A DNA stretch of 64,000 nt from Camellia lanceoleosa (Eukaryota > Streptophyta > Magnoliopsida > Ericales > Theaceae). The stretch covers positions 124,845,429-124,909,428 of the forward strand of contig CM045770.1 in the NCBI GenBank assembly GCA_025200525.1, written 5' to 3'. This document shows, piece by piece, positions 20,621-34,239 of this stretch. The translations under genes and the position numbers were made by a program. The stretch's first letter is position 1. The number at the start of each line of letters is the position of its first letter. The notes below the pieces were generated by a model. The model saw only the letters and a program-made list of their open reading frames with translations, was not told where the DNA came from and ran no database searches.

Positions 20621-23600
20621 ATGGCTGAAGGAATTGGTTTATCCTTTTTGGGGAAAGCTTTGGGGGGAATTGGAGAGTACTTGGTTGCTCCGATCGGCCG
20701 ACAGTTTGGTTATCTGTTTTGCTTCAACACCAACCTTCAGAATCTTGAGGCTCAATTGGACAGCCTAAAAGTGACAAGAGAAGGGGTTCAACTAGGGGTG
20801 GATGAAACACGCAACAATGTCAGAGCCGTTGGACCTCATCTTGAGGCATGGCTGACTAAAGCAAATGACAACACAGGAGAGGCAGAGACAATTATTAAAG
20901 ACAAGGCCCAAGTTCAAAAGGGGTGTTTCAATGGGTGGTGTCCAAATCTCAAGTTGCGTTACTCACTGAGCAGGAAAGCCGTGAAGAAGACTCAGGAGCT
21001 TGCTCTTCTCCATGCTGAGGGTAGCAACTACACTCAGTCGTCCTACAATCCACCACCACCAAGCATACAACCTATACCTACAACAACAGAATTCCAGGGG
21101 TTTGATTCTCGAATTCTGGTCATGAACGAGATCATTGAGGCTTTGGAAGATGATGGAATCCACTTGATTGGGATATGCGGGATGGGCGGAATGGGCAAGA
21201 CAACAATGGCAAAAGAAGTTGCAAAAAGAACCAAAAATCTCTTCAATGAATTTCCAATGGCAGTTGTCAGCCAAGAGCCAGACCTAACTAAGGTTCAAGG
21301 GTGTATTGCAGACATGTTGAATCTCAAACTTGATGACAGGGAGAGCCCGATAGCAAGAGCAAGTCTCCTACGCGAGAGACTTCTGCTAGACAATAAGAAA
21401 ATTCTTGTCATATTGGATGATGTCTGGGAGGAGTTTGATCTAGAGGAATTGGGATTTCCTCTGGGGGGAGGCAGCAACAAGAGTTGCAAGATCCTTTTCA
21501 CTTCACGAAATCGAAATATGTGGAAAGGAATACAAAATAAAAGGTATATCCAACTTCAAGTCCTAGCGGGGGATGAACCATGGCATCTCTTTAGAGAGAA
21601 GGTAGGCGATTGTGCTGACAATCTTGATCTGCTACCACTTGCAAAAGATATTGTAAATGAATGTGGAGGTTTACCACTTGCTCTCGTAACTATTGGAAGT
21701 ACACTTATGAATGAACACAAGCAATATCACTGGAAAGATGCACTTCGACAACTAAGAACCCCTTGTTCAGAAAGTTTGTTGTCAGAAGTGCCTACAAAAG
21801 TGTATCAAGCTCTATATTTTAGTTACAATTTTCTACAAGATGAGAGAGCCAAGAAGCTGTTTCTGCTCTGTTGCTTGTTTCCAGAAGACTATGGTATTCC
21901 TATTGAAGATTTGGTTAGATACGGAATCGGATTGTGGTGGTTTGAAGGCATCGACAAAGTGGATGAAGTAAGAGATGGAGTGAATGTCTTAGTTGATCAA
22001 CTTAAAAGTTGTTATTTACTGTTGGATGGTGATGAGGAGGAGCAAATAAAAATGCACGATGTAGTGCGCAATGTCGCCATATCAATTGCGGCTAAAGATA
22101 AGCATGGTTTTATGACAATCCATGGTGCCAAATCGAGAGAGTGGCCAAAGAAGGCGACCTATGAGCTTAATACTTCCATTTCGGTGATATCAGGTGAAAT
22201 TGAAGAGTTTCCGGGAGGATTGAGATGCTCAAAACTTGAGCTTTTACTAATACGATGCCAGAATAGTTCACTAAAAATACCAAGCAATTTTTTTGAGGGC
22301 ATGGGGGAACTCAAAGTATTGGACCTGAGAATCACGAAAGACATCTGGTTACTGCCGTCATCACTGCAATTCTTGAGAAACCTGTTAACATTGCATCTTG
22401 ATCACAGTCAGAACTTCGATAATATATCTGTAATTGGAAAGCTATTGAATCTGGAAATCCTCAGCTTTCGTGGATCCAACATTGAAGAGTTGCCTGAGGA
22501 AATAGGAGGATTGGTTAATTTGAAGTTGTTAGATCTGACAAGATGTTTTAAACTTAAAAGAATAGCACCTGGTGTCATATCAGCCCTAGTCCAATTACAA
22601 GAGTTGTACATGGATGGCTGCGGAATCATTTGGGAACGAGAAGGCAAGGAAGGAGGAGAAAATGCGAGCTTCAGAGAGTTTGAATCCTTGTCCAATTTGA
22701 ATACTTTAGAGATTACTATAAAAGATGTCAAGTGTTTGCCAAGAATCCCATTGTTTAGCAAATTGACAAAATACTCAATTCGTATAGGATGTGATGAGGG
22801 CGGCCCTTTTGATGTAGAACACATATCAAGTGTCGGAAATCTTCTTAAACTTCGTGGCTGGTGTACTATCCCGTCAGAATGCATCAATTCGTTGTTAAGG
22901 AGTAGTGCAGTTCTAAAGTTAAGGGGGATGGGTTTGCAGGATGCAGTGCAAGAGTTGTTTCGAGAGGGAGTTGAAGGACGACAACACTTGAAGGACCTAG
23001 TAATTGATGATTGTGCTACACCAGAATGTTTTGTCAATACAATGGAATGGGTCCCGCGTACACCTAATGCTATTCCTCCTATTTTTCCTATCTTGGAGGA
23101 TTTAAAGCTCGGTAGTCTACCCAATTTAAGAAAGATATGTCACTGCCAACTTCCAACCGGCTCTTTTGGAAAACTAAAACATCTTGCAATATATGATTGT
23201 GATAGAATGGAAGAAGTTATTCGGAAGGAAAAAGGAGAAGATGATGCAACAAACAAGATGGAGTTTCCAGCGTTAGAATCCATGATTTTGTGGGGTCTAC
23301 CAATGCTCATTGGTTTTTGCAGAGGGACTGACGAGATTGAGTTCCCTCAATTGAAGAAATTGAGTCTTCGCGGTATACCACAACTCAAGTGGCTCTTCCT
23401 CAATAGCAGTAATCCGTTTTCAGAGTCACTGGAAAACCACAATGCTACCTTCCTATCTCTTTTCCCCCACAAGGTATGTCCACACGTCTTTCTTTTCTTA
23501 AGGTCTTCTCTCTCTTTCTTTCTTTTCTTATAAGGTCTTCTCTCTCTTTCTTTCGTTCTTTCTTAATTTTTTCTATAAGAAAAAGTAATCATTCTATTCT

Positions 23601-26600
23601 TATTATGAGGACAAGGTTCTGAATCCATGGAATCATCTCAGTAATTCTTTGCAAAACTTTGATTGTTCCATTTTGACATAGTTTCTTCATTCTAATAAGA
23701 TTTGCTATAAATAATTTTTTTTTTTAAAATGTGAAAATTGAAATCTAGGGAGAAAAAAAAAAAGAGAGTTTCTGTGTCATAAAATGTGATTATACAATAA
23801 AAAGATCTAAATTTCTATAGGGAAACTCTGATTAGCATTACTAAATATGAGATAAACTTGATGTGTGATTTTTCTTTTCCTTTTTTCAAATAATTAATAT
23901 GGTATATTCAGAACCATAGATATGGATATGATATGTTAAAGTCATGCTCAAATGACAATTAAAAAAAATCCAAAAAAATATGGATAAATTACATCTTAGT
24001 AGTCTAATTGATAATATAAATATCTTTTATATTTGTAATTACTCTCTAATCAATTGACCATTTTTTTTTTTTTAATCCATATAAACTATCTCAGTTTACT
24101 CCCCTCAATTAAAATTTGTAACATCTAACTCCTCGTCTACTAATTTTTTTCAATTTGGACTTTTATGATGAAAATATCCTTTCATCAATTGGATAAATTA
24201 CATTTTACTCTTTTAAACTATCACCCAATCTCACTTGACCCCCTCAACTAAAAAATACATTTATCACTTCGAATTATAAATTTATATCGTTGTAAATATT
24301 TTGTTAATGATATGTCTATTAAATACATTAAAATTTTACATGTGAGTTGTACATGACATCTCAAATGGATTGCCTAAAATGACATTATCAGTCTGTTTGG
24401 TTTAGTTTTTAAAAACTATTTTTGAGTTTTTTATTTTATTTTTTTTATTTTTCATAAATATATATTTTGTCTTTAATGAAATTTTTTTAGTTTTAGTTAA
24501 AACTTTTTTATATTTAGGTACAACAATTCTGGAGGCAGCTAAAAAGTAAATATTTATGAAAAATTCAAAAAAAAAAAAAAAACTAAAGACAAAAAATACA
24601 AAAATATACTAGTTTTTTTTTCATCTTTAGTAAATTTTTTAAAAATATTTTACAAATATTTAGGGTTGGTTTGGCATAAACTAAAAAAGTCAAAAAGTCA
24701 AAAAATCACTATCCTATTTAAGTCGCATCATCTTATTTAAATCACATCACCTCTCTAACACATCACCTCAAACCCCACCCAAACCCAACCCATATAAGCC
24801 AATAAGTCAAAAAGTACATTTTTTTATAATATCCCAAACCAACCCTTACATTTTAGGTGTATTTAAAAATTTAAATTTTCCTACCAAGGATGGATCTAGA
24901 GGTGTGGGTTGGGGCGGTCACACCCCAAAATTTTAAAAAAATTAGAGTAAATTATCAATAGGTCCTGATAGTTGGAATTAATTCTCATCAAGTTCTATTG
25001 AAAATAAATCCTAATAAAATTTTCATTAAAAATAATTTTTTGTGACGATTTTTTGCATCGATTTTTTGCATGTCGCTAAAATTTGATAATTAATGACTTT
25101 TTTTTATGATTTTTATAAATTGTTGCTAAAACTTATAATTAGTGATATTTTTCTTTAATGAAATTTTCAAACTGTTGCTGAAAGTTGAAAGTTAGCAACT
25201 TTTTTTTTTTTTTAATGACAAAATTTTCAAAGTATTGTTCAAAATTAATAATTAGTAACGTTTTTTTTTTTTTAATAATGTTTGACAAAAAAAAAAAGGC
25301 CATTAATTCTCACAGTACCTAATGGACAATAAGTTCACCTATTGGGACCTACATGTAAATCCCCCTAAAAATTATATATATATATATTGTACTAGTAATT
25401 AGTAAGATAATTATAAATTTGAGTACTTCGCATTTACAAAATTTCAATAGTTTGCACCCTCCAAATTATTTACATTACAAAATTTTAAAAATAGTTTTTA
25501 AATTGAGTTTTATCAAATATTGATCTATTCTATTTATTATCTGTATTATTTGCTATATTTCTATACTGTATAAAGTTACTTGTATTCTTTTATTTGTTTC
25601 AATTTGTTACTATTCTTGTTTTTTGTTCATATGTCATTTATATTTTTGTTCTTCTTGTATAAATCACACTTTAATTTGCTTATGCATCTTATTTTGCATT
25701 CATTTTTGTTTGTTCATTCTCTAAAAATAAGAATATTGTCCGGAAATAAAAATATTATCAATTTCAATATGACATTCTTAAAATAAGTTAATAAAATTTA
25801 ATACCATTTATTGAAATGGATTATCATTATACTCATAAAAACATACATTTTCAATTATAATTTCTTTTCAAAACTAAACTACGTAATAAGATGGAAGTTG
25901 ATTTTGTAGTAAGTTTCATATTTATTGAGAAAAATATTAATTAAGGTTTTGATGTCGAGTTTAACATAGATATTTTATAGGTATTATAAAAAGTGGCGGT
26001 TACAACATTTTCAAATAATTAACTTTACTAGACGGGGACATAGTAATAGTTAATATTTTGTTAAATTAATGCAGACAAGAAATATTTATAATTATATTTT
26101 TATTCTCAATTATGTTAATAAAGAATGTCCAATTAATAGTAATATTATTTATTTATTGTGATGGTATAAATTAAAAGTTAAAATTTTATAATAATTTTTT
26201 CGATAAAAAGTTGCATGTGTTTCCCGTCCAAAACTCAAATCCTACATCTGTCCCTTCCACTCACTCTGTTTAGAAATGAGCTAAGATCTTTAGAAATGGT
26301 TTTGTCATTTGGTCATCGACGGAAATTTTACTATTAGAACGTAGCTTATTCTATAATTTGTTCCTTTAGTTGAATGACACAATCATTTGTTTCTCTTCTT
26401 TCTCTTTTAATTGTCAAGGATTAGTATTTTTTTTTTTTTGTTGACCAAATGAAAAAAAGGCAATCATATCTTATTTCATTCATTTAAACGTTTTGGTTGT
26501 AAAAATTATTGGTCATATATGCAGACTACAAGAGGAGAGACAGAGATGAGTGATATCCATAACCATTCCTACAAATGTTATAACTACCACTGACAAAATT

Positions 26601-29600
26601 TTTATTTTCAGGTTGCACTACCTAGCTTGGAGCAGCTACAACTCAACCATCTTGACAATCTGGAAGGGCTAGAACACATTCCAATCTCAGTGGGTTCCTT
26701 TTCAAAGAGAGATCCCATTGGATTTAAGTACATTTCACAATTAAGTATCCTACATGTTCATGACTGTAATAACTTGAGATATCTATTCCCACATTCCACG
26801 ATGAAGTGTATGTTACAACTCCAAGAATTGGACATAAGGAGATGTAAAATGATGTCAAGGATTGTTGCAGATGAGAAAGGGCAGGGCAAAAGCTCGGTGG
26901 ATAAAATTGGGTTTGCTCAATTGAAAATTTTGCGGCTTTATGATCTACCGAACCTTGTTAGTTTCTTCCCCAAAGTGATTGTTACTTCGGCTACATCAAC
27001 AGAATGCCACCAAAATGTCATGCAAACTACATTCAATGAGAAGGTAAAATGAAGAAGTAGAATGCTGGTGAAACCAAAGCTACTTACCTTTTACAATGAT
27101 TTGTATGATTTTTTTTTTTTTTTTTGGTTCAAGTAACAAAATGAAATAGGGTACCATATCTTATTCCAATAATGAAATTCGAGGTTAAAAAAGTTCTAGG
27201 TAACACATACAAAGTATAGAGAGGTATTTATTTCATAACCATTCTTACTATCATTATACTACAACTAAAAGAATGAATTATTTTCAGGTTGTGTTTCCCA
27301 CTTTTGAGGTGCTAGAACTTGTGCGTCTTGACAATCTGGATGGGCTGGGACACATTGCAATCTCAGTGGGTTCCTTTTCTAAACTTAGAAAAGTACATGT
27401 AGAACACTGTGGCAAATTCCTCTATGTTTTTCCATCACAATTTCTTACGAGGCTGCGAAACCTTGAAGATCTGACTGTAGAAAATTGTAGTTTACTAGAG
27501 AAGGTGTTTGAATTGGAAATGGTGGACGGTAAGGAACAAGAATCAGAGAATCTCTCGCTCTTGAAATCTCTAAATGAAGAAGTAGAATGTTCAGAATGTT
27601 TTGTCAATACAATGGAATGCGTCCCGCGTACACCTAATGCTATTCCTCCTATTTTTCCGATCCTGGAGAAATTAGAGCTCCGTTTTCTACCCAATTTAAG
27701 AAAGATATGTCACTGCCAACTTCCAACCGGCTCTTTTGGAAAACTAAAACATCTTGAAATATATCATTGTGATGGAATGGAAGAAGTTATTTGGAAGGAA
27801 AAAGGAGAAGATGATGCAACAAACAAGATGGAGTTTCCAGCGTTAGAATCAATGACTTTGTGGAGCCTACCAATGCTCATTAGTTTTTGCAGAGGGACTG
27901 ATGAGATTGAGTTCCCTCAATTGAAGAAATTGGAACTTGCGTTTCTACCACAACTCAAGTGGCTCTTCCTCAATAGCAGTAATCTGTTTTCAGAGTCAAT
28001 GGAAAACCACAATGCTACCTTCCTATCTCTTTTCCCCCACAAGGTATGTCCACACGTCTTTCTTTTCTGAAGGTCTTCTCTCTCTTTCTTTCGTTCTTTC
28101 TTAATTTTTTCTATAAGAAAAAGTAATCATTCTATTCTTATTATGAGGACAAGGTTCTGAATTCATGGAAGCATCTCAGTAATTCTTTGCAAAACTTTGA
28201 TTGTTCCACTTTGACATAGTTTCTTCATTTTAATAAGATTTGCTGTAAGTAAATTTTTTTTAAGAAATGTGAAAGTTGAAATCTAGGGAGCAAAAAAAAA
28301 ACAGAGAGTTAATACTGCGTCAAAAAATGTCTCTTAAATACATTAAAATGTGACAAGTGATTTATACACGACATCTCAAATGGAATGCCTAAAATGACAT
28401 TATCAATCTGTTTGGTTTAGTTTTTAAAAACTATTTTTGAGTTTTTTATTTTATTTTTCATATATATATATATTGTCTTTAATGAAATTTTTTTAGTTTT
28501 AGTTTTAGTTAAAACTTTTTTATTTTTAGGTACATCTATTCTGGATGAATCTAAAAAGTAAATATTTATGAAAAATTCTAAAAAACAATTAACCAAAGAC
28601 AAAAAAATACAAAAATATACCATCTTTTTTCATCTTTAATGAATTTTTTAAAAATATTTCATAAATATTTACTTTTTAGGTACATCTAAAAGAATGAGTT
28701 ATTTTTAGGTTGTATTCCCCACTTTAGAGGTGCTAGAACTTGAGCATGTTGACAATCTGGAAGGGATATTGTCCACCTTCATCTATTTGTCCAAACTTAG
28801 ATACGTACATGTACGACACTGCCGCACATTGCCCAGAGGACTTAATGGACAATAAGTTCATCTATTAGAACTTACACGTAAATCTCTCTAAAAATTATAT
28901 ATATATTGTACTAGTAATTAGTAAGATAATAATAAATTAGTGTACTTCGCATTTACAAACTTTTAGTAGTTTGCACTCGCCAAATTATTTACGTTACAAA
29001 ATTTAAAAAATAGCTTTTGAATTGAGTGTTATCAAATAATGATATATTCTAAAAATAAAAAAAAGAAAGATATATTCTATTTGTTATCTATATTATTTGT
29101 TATATTTCTATATTGTATAAAGTTATTTGTATTCTATTATTTGTTTTAATTTGTTACTATTTTTGTTTTCTGTTCATATGTCATTTATGTTTCTTTTCTT
29201 TTTCTTTTATAAATCACACTTTTTGCTTATGCATCTTATTTTGCATTTATTTTTGTTCATTCATTCTCTGGAAAGAAGAATATTGTCTAGAAATAAAAAA
29301 TAAAAAAAATATTATCTATTTCAACATGACATTCTTAAAATAAGTTAATAAAATTTAATACCACTTATTGAAATGGATTATCATTATACTCAAAAACATA
29401 CAGTTTCAATTATAATTTCTTTTCAAAACTAAACTACATAATAAGATGGAAGATGATTTTGTAGCAAGTTACTCGATCATATTTATTGAGAAAGATATTA
29501 ATTAAGGTTTTGAATGTCGACTCTAACATAGAAATTTTTATATTTATTATAAAAAGTGGCAATTATAACACTTTTAAATAGTAAACTTTACTACACGGAG

Positions 29601-32600
29601 ACATAGTAATAGTTAATATTTTGTTAAATTAATGCAGACAAGAAATATGTCTAACTATATTTTTATTGCCAATTATGTTAACAAAGAATGTCCGATTAAT
29701 AGTAATATTATTTATTTATTGTGCTGGTATAAATCAAAATTTAAAATTTTATAATAATTTTTTCAATGAAAAGTTACATGTGTTTCCCCCCTCCAAAACT
29801 CAAATCTTAGATCTATCCCTGCCCTTCACTCTGTTTGGAAATGAGCTAAGATCTTTAGAAATGGTTTTGTCATTTGGTCATGGATGGAAATTTTACTATT
29901 AGAACGTAGCTTATTCCATAGTTAGTTTCTTTAGTTGAATGACACAATCATTTGTTTCTCTTCTTTCTCTTTTCATTTTCAAGGATTAGTTTTTTTTTTT
30001 TTTTTGGGTCTCAATAATCAAACTTGGTTCTAGTTTTCAGAAAATAGCTTTTAGAAAATTCTACTTTTTTATTTTCTGTATTTTAATGTTTTCAATGAAT
30101 TTTTTTAATATTTTAAGCATTTTTTTTTTAATTTGTAGACACACCTAACATAAATACACTTAAAAAGTATAATATTTGTGAAAAAATATTTAAATAATAC
30201 ACTAAATACCAAAAAATACAAAAATTCAGTGCATATTCCATATTTTTGTGTATTTATTATTATTTTTAATTATTTTTTCACAAATATTTTACTATTTAAA
30301 TACATTTAAGTAAGGTGCATCTAAAAAATTTTAAAAATTGCTTAAAATTTAAAAAATATTAACTAAAAACAAAAAAAAAAAACTCAATTTTCAAAAAATT
30401 GAATTCAGAAAACTGAAACCAAATACACTAATATCTTATTTCATTCATTTAAACGTTTTGGTTGTAAAAATTATTGGTAATATATGCAGACTACAAGAGG
30501 AGAGACAGTGATAGAGTGATATTCCATAACCATTCCTACAAATGTTATAACTACCACTGGCAAAAGTTTTATTTTCAGGTTGCATTACCTAGCTTGGAGG
30601 AGCTAAAACTCATGTATCTTGACAATCTGCGACTTGATGATCTGCAAAATCTTGTGAGTATCTTCCCCAAAGTGACCACTACTGTGACGACATCATCTGA
30701 ACACATCCAGAACCCGGGACAAAGTCTCTTCAATGAAAAGGTGAATGGTAGAAGTTGAATGCTCTAATGACACTAGAGCAGTAAATCTCCTTTTTAAACA
30801 TTTTATATTACTTTTAGTAGTATGGTTGTTAATGCAATTGTTTGGTTTGCAGGTTGCATCCCCTGGCTTGGAGGAATTGGAACTCCATGGATTTCAGAAC
30901 ATGAACAAAATATGGTGCAATAAACTTCAGACCGGCTCGTTCAACAAACTATTTAGCCTGGATGTCTCAGATTGTGGCAGTTTGAGAAATATGTTCTCTC
31001 CTTTTATGGCCAGACATCTTGTGCATCTAAAAAGGCTAGTCATAAAAAAATGCTGGATGATGGAAGAAGTAGTTGCAAAGGAGGAAGATGAAGAAGATGA
31101 AGAAGGAAGGATAAACAGAACTCCATTGCCTAAATTGGAGTCTTTGAAGCTCGAAGATCTACCAGAGCTCAAGAGTTTTTGCCACGTTACTCACAATTGG
31201 AAATTGCCATTGGTAGATGACATCACTGTCCTCAATTGCCCTAAAATGAAGACCTTCTCTCCTGGAGTCATATGCACCCCAAAGTTGCAACGTGTGTTTT
31301 TGAAGAAGGGACTAGGCAAGTGGTACCCAGGCAGAGAGGGAGAAGACTGGCTGTGGATAAGTGACCTCAATCAAACCATACTGCACCTAATTGAAAAGGT
31401 ATGTTGTTTATATGAATACTTTGGTTTTTCTCTCTCTTTTTCTTCCATTAAGTGCATAAGCCACAGTTTAAGGTCCAAGTATCCAAAAAGGAAACAAGTT
31501 GTGTTCTAAAGTATGAAAGTTTTTTTAAGCTGTGTTTGGATAATAAATTTAGATAGAAATTTTTAAAAAAAAGAAGAAAGAAACAGAAAATATAAATAAA
31601 ATATAATTACATCTCACACTCCTCCCCTCCCCTCCCCCTTTCTAAATCTCTTTTTAAATTTATGATTCAAATACAACCATAAAAATTCAAAAAAATTGAA
31701 TTTACTGTACAGAGGGCTATTAATTATTGTGCTATTGAATATATTACTTGTGAGCATTACTCTTAAAATTATTATTTAAATTCATGATTAATGATAGTAC
31801 ACTGAAGTGTACCCAACAATTCACCCTCTCCTTTTTACTTACCAACTAATACACTATCCTGTATAAATTTTAAGATATACTAGCTTATAAAATGAACTCG
31901 TATGGTTGTTTATAATCGAAGTATAGAATAATTTTTCATACACTAACAATCTTATTAATATAAGAAGTTAAATATGATTGGTTATTAAAAAAATAATGAT
32001 TCTTAAACATCCAATGATGCGGTAACATGTATGTTTTTAGTAAGATTGTTAGTAAGAATTTACGTATATGTAGCATTGCTCATAAAAGTATCTATGTTAC
32101 ATGCCTTCAAGTATGAGTATTGGTTGTTAATGCCTATCTAAGTTCAAGACTTTCTAAACTTAAATCTTAGAATATTGGGATATATATCCAAAAGTTACGT
32201 GGACATGTCAAAATGCATATATATATATATTTCATATTATATATATATACATTTCATGTCAAAATGTATATAATTTTATTAGATAATATGAGTAACATTA
32301 TTGGAGAAGTTATTAGATAATCTTCTTTCAAATATTTGTATCGCAGTTAGTCCATAAGATATTCTTATATTCCAATAAGTCTTATTATGTTGGACATTTG
32401 ATCTATCAAATCTTAATTCTTATATTTAAGGTATTTTATGAATAACTTTACCCTTGCAAATATTATTTGAAGATGATGTGAACATTCACATTAAATAAAT
32501 TTGATAATGTGAATATTCATGTTGACAATGTGAACATTAATGGCCGTTTTACTCTATTATTATTAGGAGTATTTTGGTAACTATATAACCTATAAGATTT

Positions 32601-33766
32601 ATTGGAACATAAGAAAATAATTTGTATTAAAGTGGAACATAAATAGGTGAAGAAGGATCTATGAATAAATTCACCTAAAATTATTTAAAAATATATGTGA
32701 AATTAAGTCATATTTAGAAGGAAAAAAAAGTATAGAATCTCTAGCTCTCAGCCATGTAAAAGACAAAAAATATGAGCTTGTTCCTCTTCATACATTATAT
32801 AAAATTAGAGAATACAAGTTTCTAAGTTAGATATGGGTGTCAAACACACATCCTACGCTCATATTCTTATCATATCTAGTAAACATAAATATTACAGGAC
32901 AAATTTATTTTTATTTTTTTTTAAAAAAAAGGTCCAGCTAAAAATGATCACTTGAGACCTTACTACTTTTTAGTGAAAGTGGATGATTAACATAATTTTT
33001 TTTATATATTATATAAATCTAAATAAATTCAAGGGTTTCGAAGGGAAAAATATAAAAGAGCAAATGTATTTTCCTCCACTAATCAGGAATGTTAGTCTAA
33101 GGTAGCAATATTGGTCTAACAAATTTCTAACTTTCATCAATTTTGGAGAACAATTATATTCATTCACACACAAATCTCTTATACACCCCTTGTGAGAGGA
33201 AAAGAAAAATTGAGTATGAAAAACTTAAAAGGGGTTTGGTCAAAGCCTTCTTATAATAAAATTTTAATGTATTAAGGACAAGTATAAAAGTTTTCCTAGA
33301 AAAGTTCAACATATACAATTATTACCAAAATATATTTAGTAAGTAATTTAATATTTTAAACTTTAAAATAATATAATTTTTTATCTAGATGTTCGTTTTA
33401 AATAAAATTAGTATTTTTAAAATTCTCTCATCAAGATATATCACATAAGATCCATGTTGATTATGAAATTTTTAAGAAATAAATAAACTAAAAAAATACC
33501 GTGAAAATTGACATAAAGAGTAATATGTTACTCTGGTTCACAGTAATATTTTACTGCTACAAAAAGCATAGTACATACTAGATGAACCAACCAAAAATAT
33601 ATATGAAATATATATGTATATATATTTTTTGCTTTTGTATTTTTTGCAGCATGATTTAGCTGACGAGGAAGGAGAAAATGAAGAAACTTGTGAGACTTCT
33701 GATGATGGTGATGGGGATGAAGAAACTCGTGAGACTTATGATGATGGTGATGGGGATGACTTTTGA
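20621..33766 (+). CDS. CC-NBS-LRR disease-resistance protein, RPS2/RPS5-like
   Basis: Inferred exons: 20621-23473, 26612-27043, 27288-28043, 30579-30740, 30853-31398, 33650-33766. All introns are phase 0, giving 1621 residues without an internal stop. Residues 1-140 are the coiled-coil region typical of the RPS2/RPS5 group. The NB-ARC domain follows: EFQGFDSR near 157, P-loop GMGGMGKTT 187-195, kinase-2 ILVILDDVW 261-269 (final Trp typical of non-TIR), RNBS-B CKILFTSRN 289-297, GGLPLAL 349-355, RNBS-D LFLLCCLFPEDY 413-424, MHDVV 478-482. Irregular leucine-rich repeats fill the rest, and the last exon gives an acidic Asp/Gly/Glu tail. NLRs are cytosolic or plasma-membrane-attached receptors that sense pathogen effectors and trigger cell death. 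MAEGIGLSF has no clear N-myristoylation glycine at position 2. The large introns 1 (3.1 kb), 3 (2.5 kb) and 5 (2.3 kb) are AT-rich. Exon 3 and 4 regions derive from an internal duplication. Splicing is predicted only. Confidence 0.9.
23474..26611. other. NLR intron 1
   Basis: GT-AG intron joining FPHK to VALPSL in phase 0. It is AT-rich, with a stretch near 24700-24840 rich in 'aagtcaaaaagt' and a patch of degenerate repeats near 25040-25280 ('gttgctaaaa.tt.ataattagtgat'). Segments at about 24310-24600 and 25310-26530 have closely related copies in intron 3, because exon and intron were duplicated together. The in-frame extension beyond 23473 ends at 23533 and would give a truncated protein if the intron were retained. 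Confidence 0.75.
27592..30750 (+). repeat. Intragenic duplicate of NLR block 23022-27050
   Basis: From 'cagaatgttttgtcaataca' onward, 27592-28300 follows 23022-23760 through coding sequence, splice donor and intron start. Intron pieces then match in order (28320-28600 with 24310-24600; 28830-29960 with 25310-26370). The segment 30430-30740 matches 26470-27043. The donor block is about 4.0 kb, the copy about 3.2 kb, with several deletions. Exon 4 (30579-30740) is the copy of exon 2 with 270 fewer bases, which keeps the frame. Confidence 0.9.
28683..28852 (+). pseudogene. Relic LRR exon inside NLR intron 3
   Basis: After a TTTTTAG acceptor at about 28708 the sequence reads VVFPTLEVLELEHVDNLEG, close to the start of exon 3 (27288). 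It loses homology after about 130 bases and runs into duplicated intron sequence with a TAA stop at about 28852. No donor follows. If spliced in, it would end the protein early. It shows that more than one round of copying shaped this part of the gene. Confidence 0.75.
31399..33649. other. NLR intron 5
   Basis: GT donor after IEK at 31398 and TTTTTGCAG acceptor before 33650. AT-rich; includes AT microsatellites near 32218-32260 and 33598-33625. No coding motif or repeat family was recognised. If this intron were not spliced, the frame from exon 5 would continue only to 31509. Confidence 0.6.
33680..33757 (+). repeat. 39-bp in-frame tandem repeat encoding the acidic NLR tail
   Basis: Two copies, 33680-33718 and 33719-33757, differ at two bases. 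Each encodes a 13-residue unit EET.ET.DDGDGD. The tail ends DDF before TGA at 33764-33766. Confidence 0.9.
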
Positions 33767-34239
33767 TGATAGTAATGATGGCAATGCTCGATAGTGTGGT
33801 TATAAAGCTCTCTGTACATTTAAAAAAAAAAATTCTATATTATTTTCAAGCAAGAGAACAATGTGTCTTGTGGCTTCTCTAAACCAGAATTCCCAGTGTA
33901 CAATCATTCACTTTCATTTTGATGAACGTGCTACGATTTTTATTTTCTTTCATTACATTGGTTATACTGTTGAACTTTTAAATTAAAAGATTCTATTTAT
34001 GAACACATGAGAAATAAGTTATTTTAGTTTACTTTTTGACTTTTTATAATATAAAAAAAATACAAAAAATAAAGAGAATAATATAACAATTTATTGTGAC
34101 TTTCTAACTATAAACCTACCTTTCCAAACAAGGCCTTATTACAAAGTACATGGAGCATATCTGTTTGGGAACACCCAAAAATGTCACATTTTCCCTAAAT
34201 TTTTTTTGGTCCTTAGTTATCTTTTTCCATCGCCAACAC
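33767..34239 (+). other. 3' untranslated region and flank of the NLR gene
   Basis: Begins after the TGA. From 33835 it resembles the first 240 bases of the window. No clean polyadenylation signal is assigned. Confidence 0.55.

Noticed and set aside
20317..20768. Frames in the CT-rich leader just before the NLR start
   Set aside because: Phe/Ser/Leu-rich or Lys-rich products of a pyrimidine tract; the 103-codon frame overlaps the NLR start in another frame.
22408..23124. 238-codon minus-strand frame inside NLR exon 1
   Set aside because: It lies opposite well-supported LRR coding sequence and has no recognisable domain.
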